Origin: Flavobacteriales bacterium
GTDB taxonomy: Bacteria; Bacteroidota; Bacteroidia; Flavobacteriales_F; PHOS-HE28
Direction of reading: 5' to 3'
Assembly: GCA_016715995.1 (NCBI GenBank)
Contig: JADJXF010000025.1
Span: forward strand, 21,552 to 85,551
Length of the DNA stretch: 64,000 nucleotides
The translations under genes and the position numbers were made by a program. Position 1 is the stretch's first letter. Each line of letters begins with the position of its first letter. A model generated the notes under the pieces. It saw nothing but the letters and a program-made list of their open reading frames with translations, was not told the origin of the DNA and ran no database searches. Shown piece by piece: positions 51,110 to 60,258 of the stretch.

Positions 51110-53545
51110 ATGAACTACCTCGACGGCCTGAACCCCGCGCAGCGCGCCGCCGTGGAGGCCACCGAAGGCCCCATGATGGTGATCGCGGGCGCCGGCAGTG
51201 GCAAGACGCGTGTGCTCACCGTGCGCATCGCGCATCTAATGGCCGCCAAGGGCGTGGACCCCTTCCGCATCCTTGCCCTCACCTTCACCAACAAGGCCGC
51301 GAGAGAGATGAAGGAGCGCATCGCCAGGATCCTCGGCGAAGGGAACACCGAGGCGCGCAACCTCTGGATGGGCACTTTCCACAGCGTGTTCGCACGCATC
51401 CTGCGCGCGGAAGCTGACAAGCTCGGCTACCCCAAGGACTTCACCATCTACGACACCGACGACAGCCGCAGCGTGATCAAGGGCATCCTGAAGGAGTGGC
51501 AGCTGGACGACAAACTCTACAAGCCGAACCAGGTGCATGCGCGCATCAGCATCGCGAAGAACAACCTCATCGGCCCCCTGGAATATCTGGCCAACGCCGA
51601 ACTGATGGCCGGTGATGCGGCCGTGGGACGCGAGCGCATCGGCGACCTGTACAAGGCCTACGCGGAGAAATGCTTCCGCGCGGGCGCCATGGATTTCGAC
51701 GACCTGCTGTACAACACCGCGCTGCTCTTCCGCGATCATCCAGATGCGATGGTGAAGTACCAGAGCCGCTTCCAGTACCTGCTGGTGGACGAGTACCAGG
51801 ACACGAACGCCGTGCAGTACAGCATCGTGAAGACGCTGGCCGCGCGGCACGAGAACATCACCGTGGTGGGCGACGACAGCCAGAGCATCTACGCGTTCCG
51901 CGGCGCGAACATCCAGAACATCCTCAACTTCCGCAGCGACTACGCCGACCACAAGCTCTTCAAGCTGGAGCAGAACTACCGCAGCACGAAGACCATCGTC
52001 GGCGCGGCCAATTCGCTCATCGAGAAGAACAAGGAGCAGATCCACAAGACCATCTGGACCGACAACGGCGAGGGCGAGAAGATCAAGGTGCACCGCGCGC
52101 TCAGCGATAACGAGGAAGGCGCCTTCGTGGCCCACAGCATCTTCGAGACCAAGATGCAGAACCAGGTGCCGAACAAGGGCTTCGCCATCCTGTACCGCAC
52201 CAACGCGCAGAGCCGCAGCATGGAAGAGGCGCTGCGCAAGCTCAACCTCCCCTACCGCATCTACGGCGGCCTCAGCTTCTACCAGCGCAAGGAGATCAAG
52301 GACCTCATCAGCTACTTCCGCCTGGTGTGCAATCCGCGCGATGAAGAAGCACTGAAGCGCGTGATCAACTACCCGACGCGCGGCATCGGTCAGACCACGG
52401 TGGACAAGCTACTCGTGGCGTCAGCGGCGAGGCAGATGCCCATCTGGGACATCGTGCTCAATCACCTTCAAGAGCTCGATGTGCATGGCGGCACGCGCAA
52501 GGCCCTGGCCGACTTCGTGCTGATGATCCGCGCTTTCCAGTCGCAGATGGCCACGCACAGCGCGGCGGTGCTGGGCGAGGAGATCGCACGGCGCACGGGC
52601 ATCCTCAAGGACCTCTTCACCGACAAGACGCCCGAAGGCGTGAGCCGCTACGAGAACATCCAGGAACTGCTCGCCGGCATGAAGGAGTTCAGCGACGCGC
52701 AGGCCGAAGGCACCGATGTGCCGCGTACGCTCAGCGATTTCCTCATCGATGTGGCGCTGCTCACCGACGCCGACAACGACGACCCGAATGACAACGATCG
52801 CGTGAGCCTGATGACCATCCACAGCGCGAAGGGTCTGGAGTTCCCGCACGTGCATGTGGTGGGCCTGGAGGAGGACCTCTTCCCGAACCTGATGGCTGTG
52901 CAGAGCCGCGCCGATCTAGAGGAAGAGCGCCGCCTCTTTTACGTGGCCATCACGCGCGCCGAGAAACGCTGCACGCTGAGCTACGCCGTGAGCCGCTACA
53001 AGTGGGGCAACCTCACCGCCAGCGAGCCCAGCCGCTTCATCGACGAGATCGACCAGAAGTACCTGGAGATGCCCAAGCAGCCCGAGCGGCAGACGCTCTT
53101 CGGCGGGTTCGATCAGTCTACGCCGCCATGGGCCCGCCAGTCCGGCGGGCAGGCCCGCAAATCATCCGAACACGACAATCCTGCAGAAGAGCGTTCGTCG
53201 CGACCGGTGTATGGCCGTGAGCGCAGCGCACCCGGAATCGCGAAAGCCACGCCTTACACAAAGCCAGCACCCGCGACCCGCACACCTGCCTCTACCGAGC
53301 CGGCGCGCAAGAACCTCAAGCGCGTCTCCACTTCCGGCGCGCCCTTGGAAGCGACAAGCAGCTTGGGCTCATTGGCGTCCGATATCGCCGAGGGCCAAAC
53401 CGTGGAACACGAGCGCTTCGGCAAGGGCAAGGTGCTGAAGGTGGAGGGCAATGCGCCCGACCTGAAGGCTTCGGTCTTCTTCCCCAGCGCGGGGCAGAAA
53501 CAATTGCTATTGCGCTTCGCGAAGCTGACGGTGGTTGAGGGGTGA
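51110..53545 (+). CDS. UvrD/PcrA-family ATP-dependent 3'-5' DNA helicase
   Basis: 811 residues, SF1A helicase. Motifs in order: LNPAQRAAVE (Q), GAGSGKT (Walker A), FTNKAAREMKERI (Ia), LVDEYQDTN (II), VVGDDSQSIYAFRGA (III), LEQNYRST (IV), SLMTIHSAKGLEFPHV (V) and RRLFYVAITRAEK (VI). The C-terminal ~150 residues form a poorly conserved Pro/Ser/Arg-rich linker followed by a Tudor-like end (GQTVEHERFGKGKVLKVEG), as in PcrA. It acts in DNA repair and removal of RecA or RNA polymerase. The linker contains a palindromic DNA repeat (53132-53150). Confidence 0.96.
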   Translation: MNYLDGLNPAQRAAVEATEGPMMVIAGAGSGKTRVLTVRIAHLMAAKGVDPFRILALTFTNKAAREMKERIARILGEGNTEARNLWMGTFHSVFARILRAEADKLGYPKDFTIYDTDDSRSVIKGILKEWQLDDKLYKPNQVHARISIAKNNLIGPLEYLANAELMAGDAAVGRERIGDLYKAYAEKCFRAGAMDFDDLLYNTALLFRDHPDAMVKYQSRFQYLLVDEYQDTNAVQYSIVKTLAARHENITVVGDDSQSIYAFRGANIQNILNFRSDYADHKLFKLEQNYRSTKTIVGAANSLIEKNKEQIHKTIWTDNGEGEKIKVHRALSDNEEGAFVAHSIFETKMQNQVPNKGFAILYRTNAQSRSMEEALRKLNLPYRIYGGLSFYQRKEIKDLISYFRLVCNPRDEEALKRVINYPTRGIGQTTVDKLLVASAARQMPIWDIVLNHLQELDVHGGTRKALADFVLMIRAFQSQMATHSAAVLGEEIARRTGILKDLFTDKTPEGVSRYENIQELLAGMKEFSDAQAEGTDVPRTLSDFLIDVALLTDADNDDPNDNDRVSLMTIHSAKGLEFPHVHVVGLEEDLFPNLMAVQSRADLEEERRLFYVAITRAEKRCTLSYAVSRYKWGNLTASEPSRFIDEIDQKYLEMPKQPERQTLFGGFDQSTPPWARQSGGQARKSSEHDNPAEERSSRPVYGRERSAPGIAKATPYTKPAPATRTPASTEPARKNLKRVSTSGAPLEATSSLGSLASDIAEGQTVEHERFGKGKVLKVEGNAPDLKASVFFPSAGQKQLLLRFAKLTVVEG
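53132..53150. repeat. Palindrome GCCCGCC...GGCGGGC inside the helicase linker
   Basis: A 7-bp perfect stem with an AGTCC loop, translated in-frame in the low-complexity linker (residues ARQSGGQA). Related in sequence to the CCCGCCTGCCGGACAG core in allB. Confidence 0.6.
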
Positions 53546-53564
53546 TGCCCCTTCCCTACTTTCG
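53535..53564 (+). promoter_or_regulatory. Candidate promoter for the DUF4290 gene
   Basis: TTG (53535-53537), a 19-base spacer, then TACTTTCG (53557-53564), the same -7 sequence as the ribosomal promoter. The ATG follows at 53630, giving a leader of about 60 bases. Confidence 0.45.
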
Positions 53565-53629
53565 TCCCGCGCCCGGCGGAACCCAGCTGGCATGTGGCGC
53601 CTCCCTCCAGATTCCGATTACTCCGCTCC

Positions 53630-54292
53630 ATGAGCAACGCAGCGTTCGATTACAACACCCAGCGCCCGCGCCTGATCATTCCCGAATACGGCCGGAACGT
53701 GCAGCGCATGGTGGAGATGTGCATGGAGATGGACGACCGCGAGCGCCGCAACCGCTCGGCGAAGGCCATCATCGAGGTGATCGCACGGCTGAACCCGCAG
53801 CTCCGCAGCAGCGACAACTTCGAGCGCACGCTGTGGGACCACCTCTACATCATGAGCGAGTTCAAGCTCGATGTGGACGGTCCGTACCCGAAGCCTACAC
53901 CGGAGGAACTGGAGAGCAAGCCGGAGCGCGTGCCGTACCCGCAGGGCGAGATCAAGTACGGGCATTACGGCAAGATGGTGGAGCGCATGATCGCGCAGTG
54001 CGCGGAGATGGAGGCCGGCGAGAAGCGCGATGCCTACGCCCTGATGATCGCCAACCTGATGAAGCGCCAGTTCCTCGCGTGGAACCGCGACACCGTGCCG
54101 GATGGTGTGATCGTGAAGGATCTGTCCGACCTCAGCAAGGGCACGGTGAAGCTGGCCCCTGATGCGCAATTGGCCCACACCGCAGACCTCCTGCGCGCAG
54201 TGCAGAACGGCCCGCGCAACGAAGTGGACACACGCAAACGGCCCGGCGGCAACAAGAAGCGCCACCGCAATAGGAGGAAGAACAGGTACTGA
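53630..54292 (+). CDS. DUF4290 domain-containing protein
   Basis: 220 residues from ATG 53630 (MSNAAFDYNTQRPRLIIPEYGRN); a frame to 53594 adds 12 residues without support. The sequence matches the Bacteroidota-specific DUF4290 family: NVQRMVEMCMEMDDRERRNRSAKAIIEV, FERTLWDHLYIMSEF, and YGKMVERMIAQCAEM. Mostly helical and cytoplasmic, with a very basic C-terminal tail (KRPGGNKKRHRNRRKNRY) that could bind nucleic acid. Molecular function is unknown. Confidence 0.9.
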   Translation: MSNAAFDYNTQRPRLIIPEYGRNVQRMVEMCMEMDDRERRNRSAKAIIEVIARLNPQLRSSDNFERTLWDHLYIMSEFKLDVDGPYPKPTPEELESKPERVPYPQGEIKYGHYGKMVERMIAQCAEMEAGEKRDAYALMIANLMKRQFLAWNRDTVPDGVIVKDLSDLSKGTVKLAPDAQLAHTADLLRAVQNGPRNEVDTRKRPGGNKKRHRNRRKNRY

Positions 54293-54293
54293 A

Positions 54294-54333
54294 GTTGAGG
54301 GTTGAGGAGGTTGAGGGTTGAAGAGGTTGGGGG
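54294..54333 (+). repeat. GTTGAGG repeat run after the DUF4290 gene
   Basis: Five GTTGAGG/GTTGAAG/GTTGGGG units in 40 bases, starting one base after the stop codon. Confidence 0.65.
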
Positions 54334-54378
54334 GCTGGCCCGGACAAACCCGCATATTCGCTCCACCAACCCTAGCTC

Positions 54379-55761
54379 ATGAGGTCCGCCATCCGCCGCG
54401 TGCTGTTGCTTTTGCTGGCCATCGCGCCGCTCCCCGTGCTCGCACAGGGCTCACCGTTGCCTCTCACCGGGCCAAGCGGGATGAGCATCATGCGCGGCCT
54501 TCTAGGCATGGTGGTCATCATCGGCATCGCATGGCTCTTCAGCGCCAAGCGCAAGCACATCGATTGGAAGGTGGTGGGCATCGGCCTTGCATTCCAACTG
54601 GTGATGGCGCTGCTGGTGCTCTACGTGCCGCCGGCCCAATGGCTCTTCGAACTGGTGGGCAAGGGCTTCGTGAAGGTGCTCGACTTCACCAAGGCAGGCA
54701 GTGAATTCCTCTTCCGCGATCTGCTCAATGTGAAGAGCATGGGCTTCATTTTCGCCCTGCAGATCCTCCCCACCATCATCTTCTTCAGCGCGCTCACCAG
54801 CGTGCTGTTCTATTTGGGTGTCATCCAGAAGGTGGTGTACGCGCTGGCGTGGGCGCTCAACAAGACCATGCGCCTGAGCGGGGCCGAGAGCCTAAGCACT
54901 GCGGGCAACATCTTCCTGGGCCAGACCGAAGCACCATTGATGGTGAAGGCCTACCTCGACAAGATGAACCGCTCGGAGATCTTCCTGGTGATGACCGCTG
55001 GCATGGCCACCGTGGCGGGCGGTGTGCTCGCTGCTTACGTGGGCTTCCTCGGCGGCGACGATCCCGTGATGCGCCTCTTCTTCGCCAAGCACCTGCTCAC
55101 CGCCAGCGTGATGGCCGCGCCCGGCGCCGTGGTGGTGGCCAAGGTGCTCTTCCCGCAGACCGAGCCTGTGGACCAGCGCATGGAGGTGAGCACCGATGTG
55201 GTGGGCAGCAACTTCCTTGATGCCATGAGCAAGGGCACCACCGAGGGCCTGAAGCTCGCCGCCAACGTAGGCGCCATGCTGCTCGTGTTCTTCGCGTTCA
55301 TCGCCATGGCCAACTACGGTTTCCACAAGCTGGGTGATGCGCTGGGCATCAATGGCTGGGTGGCCGAGGTCTCGAAGGGCAACTTCAAGCAGCTCTCGCT
55401 CGAGTTCATCCTCGGCTACCTCTTCGCGCCCATCATGTGGCTCATGGGCGTGGCCACGGAGGACATCACGTTGGCCGGCCGCCTCGTGGGCGAGAAAATC
55501 ATCGCCAGCGAGTTCGTGGGCTACGAGAGCCTCGCCACCCTGAAGGCTCAAGGCGCGTTCACCTACCAGCGCAGCATCGTCATGAGCACCTACATGCTCT
55601 GCGGCTTCGCCAATTTCGCCAGCATCGGCATCCAGATAGGCGGCATCGGATCATTGGCCCCCAGCCGCAGGCAGTGGCTCAGCGAGTTCGGGATGCGCGC
55701 GCTGCTAGGTGGGACGCTTGCATCATTGCTGAGCGCCACGATCGTCGGCATGTTGGTTTAA
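54379..55761 (+). CDS. Concentrative nucleoside transporter (CNT/NupC family)
   Basis: 460 residues with ~10 membrane segments. CNT signatures are GFIFALQILPTIIFFSALTSVLFYLGV, GAESLSTAGNIFLGQTEAPLMVKAYL, MTAGMATVAGGVLAAYVGFL and the C-terminal LCGFANFASIGIQIGGIGSLAPSRR. It imports nucleosides with H+ or Na+. The N-terminus has an extra hydrophobic segment resembling a signal peptide (LLLLLAIAPLPVLAQG). It could feed purines to the catabolic genes 23 kb away, but no physical link is seen. Confidence 0.94.
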   Translation: MRSAIRRVLLLLLAIAPLPVLAQGSPLPLTGPSGMSIMRGLLGMVVIIGIAWLFSAKRKHIDWKVVGIGLAFQLVMALLVLYVPPAQWLFELVGKGFVKVLDFTKAGSEFLFRDLLNVKSMGFIFALQILPTIIFFSALTSVLFYLGVIQKVVYALAWALNKTMRLSGAESLSTAGNIFLGQTEAPLMVKAYLDKMNRSEIFLVMTAGMATVAGGVLAAYVGFLGGDDPVMRLFFAKHLLTASVMAAPGAVVVAKVLFPQTEPVDQRMEVSTDVVGSNFLDAMSKGTTEGLKLAANVGAMLLVFFAFIAMANYGFHKLGDALGINGWVAEVSKGNFKQLSLEFILGYLFAPIMWLMGVATEDITLAGRLVGEKIIASEFVGYESLATLKAQGAFTYQRSIVMSTYMLCGFANFASIGIQIGGIGSLAPSRRQWLSEFGMRALLGGTLASLLSATIVGMLV

Positions 55762-55888
55762 GAAGGTAGGGGGTTGGATGTTGATCTGGGTTGTGGATTG
55801 AACTCAGCTCTCCACACGAGAGCGACTTCCCGCGCGTTGACGGCAACGTTCAACTCCCAACCAATGCGCCGCGGCCTGCGCGTTGGAA

Positions 55889-56827
55889 TCAGCGCTCAAC
55901 CTGAACTTGCACAGCGCCATTCACCAGCGGCCCTTGCCAGATCTCGCGGATCACGCCATCGAGCAATGCCGTGCTGGTGTGCAGCGCATCGATGTACTGC
56001 GCGCGGTCTGCGGTGAGCGCGCTGGGGCCTGAGAGATCGAAGTAGGTGCCCGCCGATCGCATGAGCGCGCGGTAGTCCTCCATTTGCTCATCGAGTCCGA
56101 ACTCCGCTTCCATACGATGCACCTCATCATGCACGGGCAGATCAACGATGACGAGTTGGATGCCACGCTCCTTGCAGCGCGCAGCCACTTTCCGGAGCTC
56201 ATCCGCGAACCGTGGCGAAGCTTCGTATGCTTCGAGGACGCCGCGCTCGTTCGCGATCACCTTTTCCCATTGGTCAGCCGCCAATCCTTCGGCCTGCACG
56301 CTTCCCCAATGCGCGCGCGCATCGAGCCAGGCCTTGCCCAACACCTCACGGTCGGTGAGGTAGCGGACGAGCGAGCCCGTGGACCAGGCCGGTCCTTCCC
56401 AGATGTCGTAGTCCTGCGCCGCGCTCCAATTGCGGAAGCCGGTCTGCAGGTAAACGGTCTTCAATTCCGTGAGGCTGTCTGCGTACCAGAAGGTCTTGAA
56501 CATGCTGGGCGTGTTGCCGCCGGGTACACCGAAATTGTATAGCTCCCGGCCGGTGATCGACGACACCAATGAAGCATCGAAGCGCGTGAGCCGCGAATCG
56601 CCGATGATGATGTCGGCGACCGGGCGGCGGCGGTACTCAATCATCTTCCACGCCAGCGTGTACGTGGGCATCACCGCTCCGCTGTGGCGGCAATTCGCCT
56701 TGCGCGTCTGCAAGGGAACAGGGCTGTTGGCATCGAAGTAGTTGAACGGGTCGATCCACGCCACGCCGCCCATCAGCAACGCGAAGGGCATCGCAAGCAG
56801 CAGGATCCAGCGGATGAGGCGCTTCAT
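55889..56827 (-). CDS. SGNH/DltD-like partner of an MBOAT acyltransferase
   Basis: 312 residues from ATG 56827 (MKRLIRWILLLAMPFALLMGG), which gives one N-terminal membrane anchor; the frame extends to 56968 inside the MBOAT gene without homology. The extracytoplasmic domain has ADIIIGDSRLTRFDAS, a GDSR motif like the GDS block of SGNH-type proteins, then ELYNFGVPGGNTPSM and near the end YIDALHTS, fitting the D-x-x-H block. Such proteins act with MBOAT enzymes in O-acylation of surface glycans, as DltD or AlgJ/AlgX do. It starts two bases after the MBOAT stop. Confidence 0.75.
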   Translation of the reverse strand: MKRLIRWILLLAMPFALLMGGVAWIDPFNYFDANSPVPLQTRKANCRHSGAVMPTYTLAWKMIEYRRRPVADIIIGDSRLTRFDASLVSSITGRELYNFGVPGGNTPSMFKTFWYADSLTELKTVYLQTGFRNWSAAQDYDIWEGPAWSTGSLVRYLTDREVLGKAWLDARAHWGSVQAEGLAADQWEKVIANERGVLEAYEASPRFADELRKVAARCKERGIQLVIVDLPVHDEVHRMEAEFGLDEQMEDYRALMRSAGTYFDLSGPSALTADRAQYIDALHTSTALLDGVIREIWQGPLVNGAVQVQVER

Positions 56828-56828
56828 G

Positions 56829-58298
56829 CTAGAACTGGAAGTAGATGAATTCGCCGCCACCATGATAAGCGCCGTAGTAAACGATTGCGCCCACGAGGCC
56901 CGCATACACGCCGTAGCGCGCCACCGCTGGCATTCGCTGCAGGAAGGACGCGGCGCCATACCGCGCATGGATCAGATGCACCGCTTCCATGAAACCGATG
57001 GCAACTAACGCGATGAGCAGTTCCGAGGTACTGATGCCGAGCGAGAGGATCATGGCTTTGGCCGCAGCGGGATTGAGCCAATCGCCATGACCCGTGAACG
57101 ATGCCTGGATGATGTGCAGCGCATCGCCGATGTTCGCGGCGCGGAAGAAGACCCAGCCGATGAGCACCAGCACGATAGTCCAGGCCACGTTGAGCAGGTG
57201 CGAAAGGCGCGGCAGTCGAGCGAGACCTGTAGCCTTCGCCATGCGATCGCGCAGCGGGCCGAAGACGATGGCGAGCACGAGGTAGATGCCGTGCAGCGCG
57301 CCCCAGGCCACGAACGTCCAGTTGGCGCCGTGCCAAAGGCCGCTCACGAGGAAGGTGAGGAAGAGGTTGTTGTACCAGCGCCACTTCACGGTGCGGTTGC
57401 CGCCGAGGGGGATGTACACATAGTCGCGGAACCAGGTGCTCAGCGAGATATGCCAGCGCTTCCAGAAATCAGCGATGCTGGCCGCATGGTAGGGCTGGCG
57501 GAAGTTGAGCATAAGGTTGAAGCCCAGCACGCGCGCACAGCCGATGGCGATGTCGCTGTAACCGCTGAAATCGCAGTAGATCTGCAATGCGAATAGCACC
57601 GTCGCCAGCGCGAGCACAGGGCCGGGATGGTCGTAGGGTGAGCCGTACACATGGTTCACCGCGACCGAGATGCGATCGGCGATCACCACTTTCTTGAACA
57701 TGCCCCAGGCCATCAAGCGCAATCCGCTCGCGATGCGGTCGCCATCCAGGTACTGCACCTTCCGGAACTGGGGCAGCAATGACCCTGCGCGCTCGATGGG
57801 CCCCGCCACCAGCTGCGGGAAGAAGGCCACGAACACCGCGAAGATGCCCGCGTGCCGCTCTGGCTTCACCACGCCGTTGTACACGTCGATGGTGTAGCTC
57901 ATGGTCTGGAAGGTGTAGAAGCTGATGCCCACCGGCAGCAGGATGTCGAGCACAGGCGCCTGCCAGTCGATGCCCACTGCCTGCGCCACCGATCCCGCCG
58001 AGCTGATGAAGAAGCCCAGGTACTTGTAGAGCATGAGCAGGCCGAGGTTCACGGCCATGCTGAGCCACAGGTACGGGCGGCGCGCGCGCTGATCTGGCAA
58101 CGCCGCCATGCGGTACGAGCAGAAGTAGTCGATGATGGTGCTGAATGCGATGAGTAGCGCGTACTCCGGCCGCCAGCTCATATAGAACCAGTAGCTCGCG
58201 ATCAACAGCAGCACCCACCGGCGGTTCGGCGGTAGCAGGAAGAAGAGAATCGTGACGACCGGGAAGAAGACCAGGAACTCGAGCGAGTTGAAGAGCAT
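56829..58298 (-). CDS. MBOAT family membrane-bound O-acyltransferase
   Basis: 489 residues with ~11 membrane segments. Family landmarks are MLFNSLEFLVFFPVV at the start, LPVGISFYTFQTMSYTIDVY, FFPQLVAGPIERA, FSGYSDIAIG, FWKRWHISLSTWFRDYVYIPLGGN and the catalytic-His region SGLWHGANWTFVAWGALHG. This is the AlgI/DltB-like group that moves acyl (usually acetyl) groups across the membrane onto an exported polymer. With the SGNH-like gene it forms a two-gene acylation unit; the polymer is not encoded here. Confidence 0.95.
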   Translation of the reverse strand: MLFNSLEFLVFFPVVTILFFLLPPNRRWVLLLIASYWFYMSWRPEYALLIAFSTIIDYFCSYRMAALPDQRARRPYLWLSMAVNLGLLMLYKYLGFFISSAGSVAQAVGIDWQAPVLDILLPVGISFYTFQTMSYTIDVYNGVVKPERHAGIFAVFVAFFPQLVAGPIERAGSLLPQFRKVQYLDGDRIASGLRLMAWGMFKKVVIADRISVAVNHVYGSPYDHPGPVLALATVLFALQIYCDFSGYSDIAIGCARVLGFNLMLNFRQPYHAASIADFWKRWHISLSTWFRDYVYIPLGGNRTVKWRWYNNLFLTFLVSGLWHGANWTFVAWGALHGIYLVLAIVFGPLRDRMAKATGLARLPRLSHLLNVAWTIVLVLIGWVFFRAANIGDALHIIQASFTGHGDWLNPAAAKAMILSLGISTSELLIALVAIGFMEAVHLIHARYGAASFLQRMPAVARYGVYAGLVGAIVYYGAYHGGGEFIYFQF

Positions 58299-58455
58299 GG
58301 TAAGCCTGGTCTTGGGCTTGGCGCGGCCAAACTAGCGGAGCCTTGGAACGGCTTCTAAGCTTGTGATGTTTGGCGATGCACAGGCCGATGTTGGAACAGG
58401 TGAACGAGCACGCGCCGAAGCCAGGCCAAGGGATACGCGTGGTGGAGGGAGCTTC

Positions 58456-58463
58456 TACCTTCA
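58456..58463 (+). promoter_or_regulatory. Candidate -7 element (TACCTTCA)
   Basis: One mismatch from TAnnTTCG, 21 bases before the ATG at 58485, in the 186-base divergent gap with the MBOAT gene. Confidence 0.3.
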
Positions 58464-58484
58464 CCGCCACATACTTCCAGCACC

Positions 58485-60119
58485 ATGCTCCGCACCTTCC
58501 CGGCTCTAGCGCTTCTCGCCTTCAGCACGACAGCGCATGCCCAGGCCACGCTCGTTCAGCACGGCAAGGCATTCACGAAATCGCTCAAGGGAGCGAACGG
58601 CGACCTCTTCACCGTGGTGGACGGCCTGTTCGCTGCGGATGGCCGCCATGTGCTCTACGTCGAGGAGGGCCTCACACCGAAGGTGGTGCGTTTGGATGCC
58701 CTGCTCCAGCCCAACGAGGAACTCGTACTGAAGGACCATCTCATCGATGGCGTGAAATGGACCGGTGTGATGCCGATCACGGGGAACGGGAGCATGCGCT
58801 GCTTGATGGTGAGCAGTTCCAAGAAGGGTAGCGAATTCGGCGTGGGCACGGTGAGCACCAGCGGCGCGTTGGCCATCACCGGCTTCCGCAAGCTGGCCGA
58901 AATCGACCTGCCGTACACGAACAATCCGGCCAACACCATGGCCGCGCGGCCGCTGCCTGATCCCATCCTCTTCACGCGCGGCCTAGCGTATTCGCAACAG
59001 GAAAGGCTGGTGCGCTCTGCCGATGGAGAGCATTTCCTGCTGAATCATTACTCGCACGGCGGAAAGGGCAACAAGCGCATCGCGCTCACTTACCTGGATA
59101 AAGACCTCACCGTGCTGTGGCAGAGCACGGCCGAGCTACCCTACGAGGATGCCAAGAGCAGCATCCACCAGATCGTCCTCGGCGACGACGGCACGGTACG
59201 CCTGCTCACGTACCTGTTCCAGTGCAAGAGCGAGGAGCAACTGGGCGACAAGAACTGCCATGAGCTGCACCTCACGACCATTACCGAGAGCGGCAAGGCG
59301 GTGAGCGATGTGCTGCTCGACAAGGATTTCGTGAGCAGCGCGCGGATCCTGCAACGCGACAAGGGCAGGGTGGCCGCTGCGATCCGCTACGGATCGCTCA
59401 CCGGGCAGCCCGGCATCGTGATGACGTTTGATCCAGCCGACCCGAAGCTGAAGCCAACGCCCGTCGTGACGCAGCGGCTCCCGAGCATCCGCAAGGCGAA
59501 GCTGATGGCCTACGGCGACCCGACGGCTGATCCGCGCAAGCCGCCCTCGCGCACCGCCAAGGTGCCCGATGAGATCGTTGACTTGTTCGCCGCGCCAGAC
59601 GGTGGGTTGGTGGTGGTGGAGACCTACCTCGAATACAATTTCCAGCTTCCCATGGGTGACATGATCGCCATGCGCCATCTGAGCGGACCGGTTCGCGTGA
59701 GCCTTGTGCAGTCCAACGACAGCCTCGGCTGGCAAAAGGTGGTGGAACGTGCGTTGATGACCACCGCGGGCCAGCCCTATGAAGGAAGCGTGGCCGTAGC
59801 CATGGAGGACCGCATGCTCCTGTTGCACGGCCAAACGCCTAGGGGCTATGAAGCAATCCTGCGCGCGGGCAGCGACGCGGCCGGATCGAAGGATCCACGG
59901 CCAGACGAGCCACAGGTGCTCAAGGCCGTGTTCGTCGGCATGAAGGGCGAGGTGATGCGCGAAGGCACCGCACTCCTCTTGGAGGACGGATTCGTGCCCT
60001 GCCCCATGGGCGTGCTGCTCGAATGGGGCGGCAGCAAAGCGCTGGTGAAGAGCTATGACCGAGGCACGCAGTACCGGTTCTCGGTGATTGACCTGGGAAA
60101 GCTCGGCGAGGAGAAGTAG
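58485..60119 (+). CDS. Secreted protein of unknown function
   Basis: 544 residues with a clear signal peptide (MLRTFPALALLAFSTTAHAQ). The remainder is beta-rich with recurring segments such as GDLFTVVDGLFAADGRHVLYVEE and DEIVDLFAAPDGGLVVVETY, suggesting a degenerate beta-propeller. No T9SS sorting domain is seen, so it is probably periplasmic or outer-membrane-associated. I do not recognise the family. It stands alone between divergent MBOAT and the ClC gene. Confidence 0.8.
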   Translation: MLRTFPALALLAFSTTAHAQATLVQHGKAFTKSLKGANGDLFTVVDGLFAADGRHVLYVEEGLTPKVVRLDALLQPNEELVLKDHLIDGVKWTGVMPITGNGSMRCLMVSSSKKGSEFGVGTVSTSGALAITGFRKLAEIDLPYTNNPANTMAARPLPDPILFTRGLAYSQQERLVRSADGEHFLLNHYSHGGKGNKRIALTYLDKDLTVLWQSTAELPYEDAKSSIHQIVLGDDGTVRLLTYLFQCKSEEQLGDKNCHELHLTTITESGKAVSDVLLDKDFVSSARILQRDKGRVAAAIRYGSLTGQPGIVMTFDPADPKLKPTPVVTQRLPSIRKAKLMAYGDPTADPRKPPSRTAKVPDEIVDLFAAPDGGLVVVETYLEYNFQLPMGDMIAMRHLSGPVRVSLVQSNDSLGWQKVVERALMTTAGQPYEGSVAVAMEDRMLLLHGQTPRGYEAILRAGSDAAGSKDPRPDEPQVLKAVFVGMKGEVMREGTALLLEDGFVPCPMGVLLEWGGSKALVKSYDRGTQYRFSVIDLGKLGEEK

Positions 60120-60166
60120 TTGAGGGTTGAGGGGTTGGGGGTTGGGGGTTAAGGGTTGCAGGTTGA
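60120..60166 (+). repeat. GGTTGAGG/GGTTGGGGG repeat run
   Basis: Six to seven GGTTG-type units directly after the stop codon of the preceding gene, G-rich on the plus strand and potentially able to form a G-quadruplex. Confidence 0.7.
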
Positions 60167-60238
60167 CTGACCATTCACCAGAAGGCGCGGCCCTCGCGAA
60201 GGCATCGAACATCAAACTGCCGCCGACGTTCCCTCGCC

Positions 60239-60246
60239 TAGTTTCG
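60239..60246 (+). promoter_or_regulatory. Candidate -7 element (TAGTTTCG)
   Basis: TAnnTTCG match ending 12 bases before the ClC ATG at 60259. Confidence 0.4.
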
Positions 60247-60258
60247 CGCGCCTAGCCC

